Shown here: one piece after another, positions 22,620 to 24,739 of the stretch
Numbering within the stretch: the stretch's first letter is position 1
How the letters are laid out: each line of letters begins with the position of its first letter
IMG/VR virus record: IMGVR_UViG_3300038701_001244
Coordinates: 1 to 24,739 of that record
DNA length: 24,739 bases
From: a virus
Reading direction: 5' to 3' (one strand)
Program-made: the position numbers and the translations under genes
The notes under the pieces: generated by a model
Database searches by the model: none
Told to the model about the DNA's origin: nothing
Seen by the model: the letters and a program-made list of their open reading frames with translations, nothing else

Positions 22620-23015
22620 CTCTCTCGCCATCCAAACGTATTCTTTAATCTCCTTTTTGTCCTCATCTAAATGTCGTTTTGTTACATAATAATCGTCATA
22701 AGCACCGCCATTGTTCGGGAATTGGTTCGGCATTCTATCACCTGAATAACTATACTTTTCTCGTTCAATATATCCGTCAATAATTACAAGTGTTCTTCTT
22801 GGGTATCGGTACATTAACTCATCATTTATTCTTATCTCTTTTATTGCTATTGCAATTTCTGCTTTTACTGTGTCAAGTTTACCGGCTGCATAATGTCCCA
22901 TTCTAAATTCTCCTATGTTAAATTCTTGTGCTTTAACTTCCGGCAAAAAAAAGCATAACAACGCACTCAGCCAGACAAATAATATTGATGCCACTTTTAA
23001 TTTAATTTTCTTCAT
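22605..23015 (-). CDS. Exported hypothetical protein with signal peptide (136 aa)
   Basis: The product starts MKKIKLKVASILFVWLSALL and has a clear signal peptide with probable cleavage at KA-Q (about residue 29-30). The mature part (EFNIGEFRMGHYAAGKLDTV, then TLVIIDGYIEREKYSYSGD) has alternating strands and an acidic, K-rich C-terminal helix. It is likely periplasmic or outer-membrane associated. GAGG lies upstream of the ATG. An exported protein in the early block suggests a role in host-surface change such as superinfection exclusion, but no family is recognised. Confidence 0.6.
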   Translation of the reverse strand: MKKIKLKVASILFVWLSALLCFFLPEVKAQEFNIGEFRMGHYAAGKLDTVKAEIAIAIKEIRINDELMYRYPRRTLVIIDGYIEREKYSYSGDRMPNQFPNNGGAYDDYYVTKRHLDEDKKEIKEYVWMARELANK

Positions 23016-23060
23016 AATTTCCTCACTTATTTAAGTTTAGTTTTCAATGCCCTTTGCTGG

Positions 23061-23354
23061 CTAGTTCAAGTCCGTTATTTGGTCTTCTATTCCATTGTCT
23101 TTATACCAACCCTCAAAAGAATTTCTATTCGACTCTTTACCAATTAGATAAGCTGAAAACATAAAACTTTTTATTTGCGTCTCTATCTCCGCCAACAAAT
23201 CGGCTTGTGGGATAGCCTCGGTTTCAAGCCGATTACTTTCAGCCTTCAGCAACTTTAATATTTTTGTTGCCTCGAAAATCCGACCAGACTGAAATTGATT
23301 TGGCTTATCAAAATAATCTATTGTATGCTGCAATTCCTTAATTATTTTTTCCAA
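23061..23354 (-). CDS. Hypothetical helical protein (97 aa, TTG start)
   Basis: The preferred start is TTG 23354, six nt after AGGAGA; an in-frame GTG at 23378 would add eight residues but lacks a site. The product, with L read as M, starts MEKIIKELQHTIDYFDKPNQ. It has a helical middle with DLLAEIETQIKSFMF, a segment like that in the 22203 protein (DLLAE), and ends in a loop with WYKDNGIEDQ. A soluble early-block protein of unknown function. Confidence 0.6.
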   Translation of the reverse strand: MEKIIKELQHTIDYFDKPNQFQSGRIFEATKILKLLKAESNRLETEAIPQADLLAEIETQIKSFMFSAYLIGKESNRNSFEGWYKDNGIEDQITDLN

Positions 23355-23433
23355 TTTTAATCTCCTTTTATTTTTCACAACAGATTAAAAGCCCCCAGGA
23401 TACCACAACGCCACCCTAAAACCCAATGTGGCA

Positions 23434-24081
23434 TTAAAGTATCTCATAAGCTAAGTAATTCTGAATTATAGCAAGTATCAAACCGCCAATTTGCCACTCC
23501 CAAGATGCGAAGTTTTCAAATCCAGATGTATTATATTTTTTCTGGTAATCACTTTGCCAAAACCAACTTTTGCCCCTTGCTACGTTTTGAAATCCGTTAT
23601 GACAAAACCCGTAAACAATCCAAGATGATATAATATCCGAAATAATATGCCAAGTTTTTCCTTTAGCAGACAAAGGGATAGTTGCTCCAGCTAGCAACAG
23701 TCCAGCTCGTTCAAAAGTTTGATAATTGTGGTGCAATCTATTATTCTCAACGCCTTGTAATCTAACATAATAATCAGAGTGACCAGACATAGCACCAGAA
23801 AAACCGCTCAAAGAATATTGTCCTAATTTCCACCAATTAAAAAATTTTGGCCTCGATTCTTGATTCGCAAATTGCAAATCATAAATTTTTCCAGCCATTT
23901 TTAATTGATAACGATTAGCAAAGTCATTTTTATAAGGCAACGGATAAGCTAATTTATTAACTGAGTCAACCATCATTATTTCACTAGCAGACTCTTCCGC
24001 TAATTTATCCCAATTTTGCGGATAAATAGAACAAGCTAAAAAAGATAGAATAAACACGGTTAGGAAGCTATATTTTTTCAT
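23434..24081 (-). CDS. Membrane/exported hypothetical protein (215 aa)
   Basis: From ATG 24081 (GGGGAG about 8 nt upstream, ATGA overlap with the YopX-like gene) the product starts MKKYSFLTVFILSFLACSIY, a signal-type segment with a weak lipobox-like FLAC and an alternative cleavage before QNWDK. Hydrophobic stretches at AGLLLAGATIPLS, IISDIISSWIVYGF and IGGLILAIIQNYLAYEIL suggest several membrane segments. The middle (DYYVRLQGVENNRLHHNYQT) is rich in N, H and Y. An in-frame upstream ATG at 24117 lies inside the previous gene. It is likely an inner- or outer-membrane protein; its role is not known. Confidence 0.6.
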   Translation of the reverse strand: MKKYSFLTVFILSFLACSIYPQNWDKLAEESASEIMMVDSVNKLAYPLPYKNDFANRYQLKMAGKIYDLQFANQESRPKFFNWWKLGQYSLSGFSGAMSGHSDYYVRLQGVENNRLHHNYQTFERAGLLLAGATIPLSAKGKTWHIISDIISSWIVYGFCHNGFQNVARGKSWFWQSDYQKKYNTSGFENFASWEWQIGGLILAIIQNYLAYEIL

Positions 24082-24518
24082 TTTAATAACTCCCCATTTT
24101 CGTGAACGTTCCCGCATACTTCAAACCAATGCAACCCGCTACATGCTAGAAATGACAAGCTATTCATGTCATCAGTGAGGCGAGGCTTTAGATCAAAGGC
24201 GGGGTAGTCGGAGTTACCATAAACAACCTCATGATATTTAAAATTACAGCTATCCTCAATGCAATCATCATCATAAACCTTGATTATATCGCCTCCGTAA
24301 ACTTCCCTTTTATTGCTATCCCTTACCGATGTAAATTGTGATACAGAATCTTTCTCAACAATAAAAGCGGGAGCGTCAACAGACCAATGTTGCGAGCTCT
24401 GAGTAAACGCTTGGCTTGATTCTAAAATTATATAGCTGTGGCTTTCGTCTTTAACTAAAGAACCATATTTCCATTTTTTGGATCGTATGGCTCTACCTCT
24501 AAATTTTATTTCTCTCAT
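24078..24518 (-). CDS. yopX: YopX-family protein
   Basis: The 146-residue protein has the family's features: the opening MREIKFRGRAIRSKKWKYGS, a middle strand pair, then VSQFTSVRDSNKREVYGGDII, matching the QFTG--D--G--I--GDI core, and a C-terminal GNVHEN. YopX-like proteins are common in phages of Firmicutes and Bacteroidetes; their function is not established. It overlaps the small gene upstream and the membrane protein downstream by ATGA. The symbol is the family name. Confidence 0.82.
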   Translation of the reverse strand: MREIKFRGRAIRSKKWKYGSLVKDESHSYIILESSQAFTQSSQHWSVDAPAFIVEKDSVSQFTSVRDSNKREVYGGDIIKVYDDDCIEDSCNFKYHEVVYGNSDYPAFDLKPRLTDDMNSLSFLACSGLHWFEVCGNVHENGELLK

Positions 24519-24619
24519 TTTATCAACTCCATTAAAAATATTATTATCGCAGCTATTAAAACTGCATAAATTGTTTTCTTTGTTGCTTCGTGTGCTGCTT
24601 GTTTTAAAATATTATTCAT
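24515..24619 (-). CDS. Very small membrane peptide (34 aa)
   Basis: The product starts MNNILKQAAHEATKKTIYAV and then has the hydrophobic span LIAAIIIFLMELIK, giving an amphipathic N-terminus and one membrane anchor. Its stop overlaps the YopX-like ATG (ATGA). A GGGTT-like site lies upstream of ATG 24619. Function is unknown; coupling supports expression. Confidence 0.5.
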   Translation of the reverse strand: MNNILKQAAHEATKKTIYAVLIAAIIIFLMELIK

Positions 24620-24631
24620 TTTTTAACCCGC

Positions 24632-24739
24632 TTAAATTATTTCAAAAATATCAACTATTGATTCTGCAATATTAACTTGTCCCCGCCACAAATTAAAAAA
24701 TTCTTGTTCATCATCAGTTAGCTTTCTTTGGCATGGCTC
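24632..24739 (-). CDS. Partial protein at right edge (35 aa seen)
   Basis: The frame is open from the window edge to TAA at 24632-24634. The 35 residues seen (EPCQRKLTDDEQEFFNLWRG, then QVNIAESIVDIFEII) have good protein character and end in a helix. The start lies outside the window. An overlapping short frame (MPKKAN) at the edge could be the end of another gene instead. The stop lies 12 nt before the 34-aa gene start. Confidence 0.5.
   Translation of the reverse strand, partial: EPCQRKLTDDEQEFFNLWRGQVNIAESIVDIFEII

Overview
This window is a piece of a tailed-phage genome (free phage or prophage) from an AT-rich host, most likely a member of the Bacteroidota/Ignavibacteriota (FCB) group. 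The phage assignment rests on a tape measure protein, a ClpP-type prohead protease, an HK97-fold-like major capsid protein, a portal, a frameshifted tail-assembly-chaperone-like gene, a GH108 endolysin and a YopX-family protein. The host inference rests on several signal peptides ending FG-Q, FA-Q, SA-Q or KA-Q, which is typical of that group, and on the style of the proteins. Many genes have strong GGAGG-type ribosome sites, which is less usual for classical Bacteroidetes and would suit a deeper FCB lineage. No terminase, integrase, replication gene, tRNA, rRNA or CRISPR array was seen.

Layout. (1) 1-19546, plus strand: late genes, often overlapping by ATGA or TAATG. The order is tail/baseplate-like protein, long repeat-built fibre, tape measure, protease/scaffold, major capsid, a secreted-type small protein, a tube-like protein, two small proteins, portal, connector, a protein of unknown role, a chaperone-like gene with a probable -1 frameshift, a terminator-like protein, a neck-like protein, three fibre or appendage proteins and a lysis cassette ending in the endolysin. 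A strong hairpin terminator follows at 19574-19600. (2) 19622-20783, plus strand: a calcineurin-like metallophosphoesterase and a small overlapping gene. (3) About 20711-20788: two hairpins that look like terminators facing opposite ways, where the strands converge. (4) 20787-24739, minus strand: small early or accessory genes, including a DNA-binding HTH protein, several tiny membrane peptides, a YopX-like protein and two exported or membrane proteins.

How the genes work together. The plus-strand block supplies capsid, neck, tail, fibres and lysis proteins. Its order differs from the usual portal - protease - capsid - connectors - tube - chaperone - tape measure: the tape measure lies upstream of the head genes and portal lies downstream of capsid. 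The most notable signals are the -1 recoding site at 14188-14196; four structural-type proteins with N-terminal signal peptides; an in-frame scaffold start inside the protease gene; a leader-like region of serial complementary segments at 2184-2250; a near-identical intergenic repeat flanking one minus-strand gene; and a repeated CCGTTTGG-like motif next to the HTH gene.

No intergenic stretch exceeds 300 bases. The longest (2150-2394) holds the leader-like structure and one probable small gene. All functional assignments come from reading the sequence; no database search was run.
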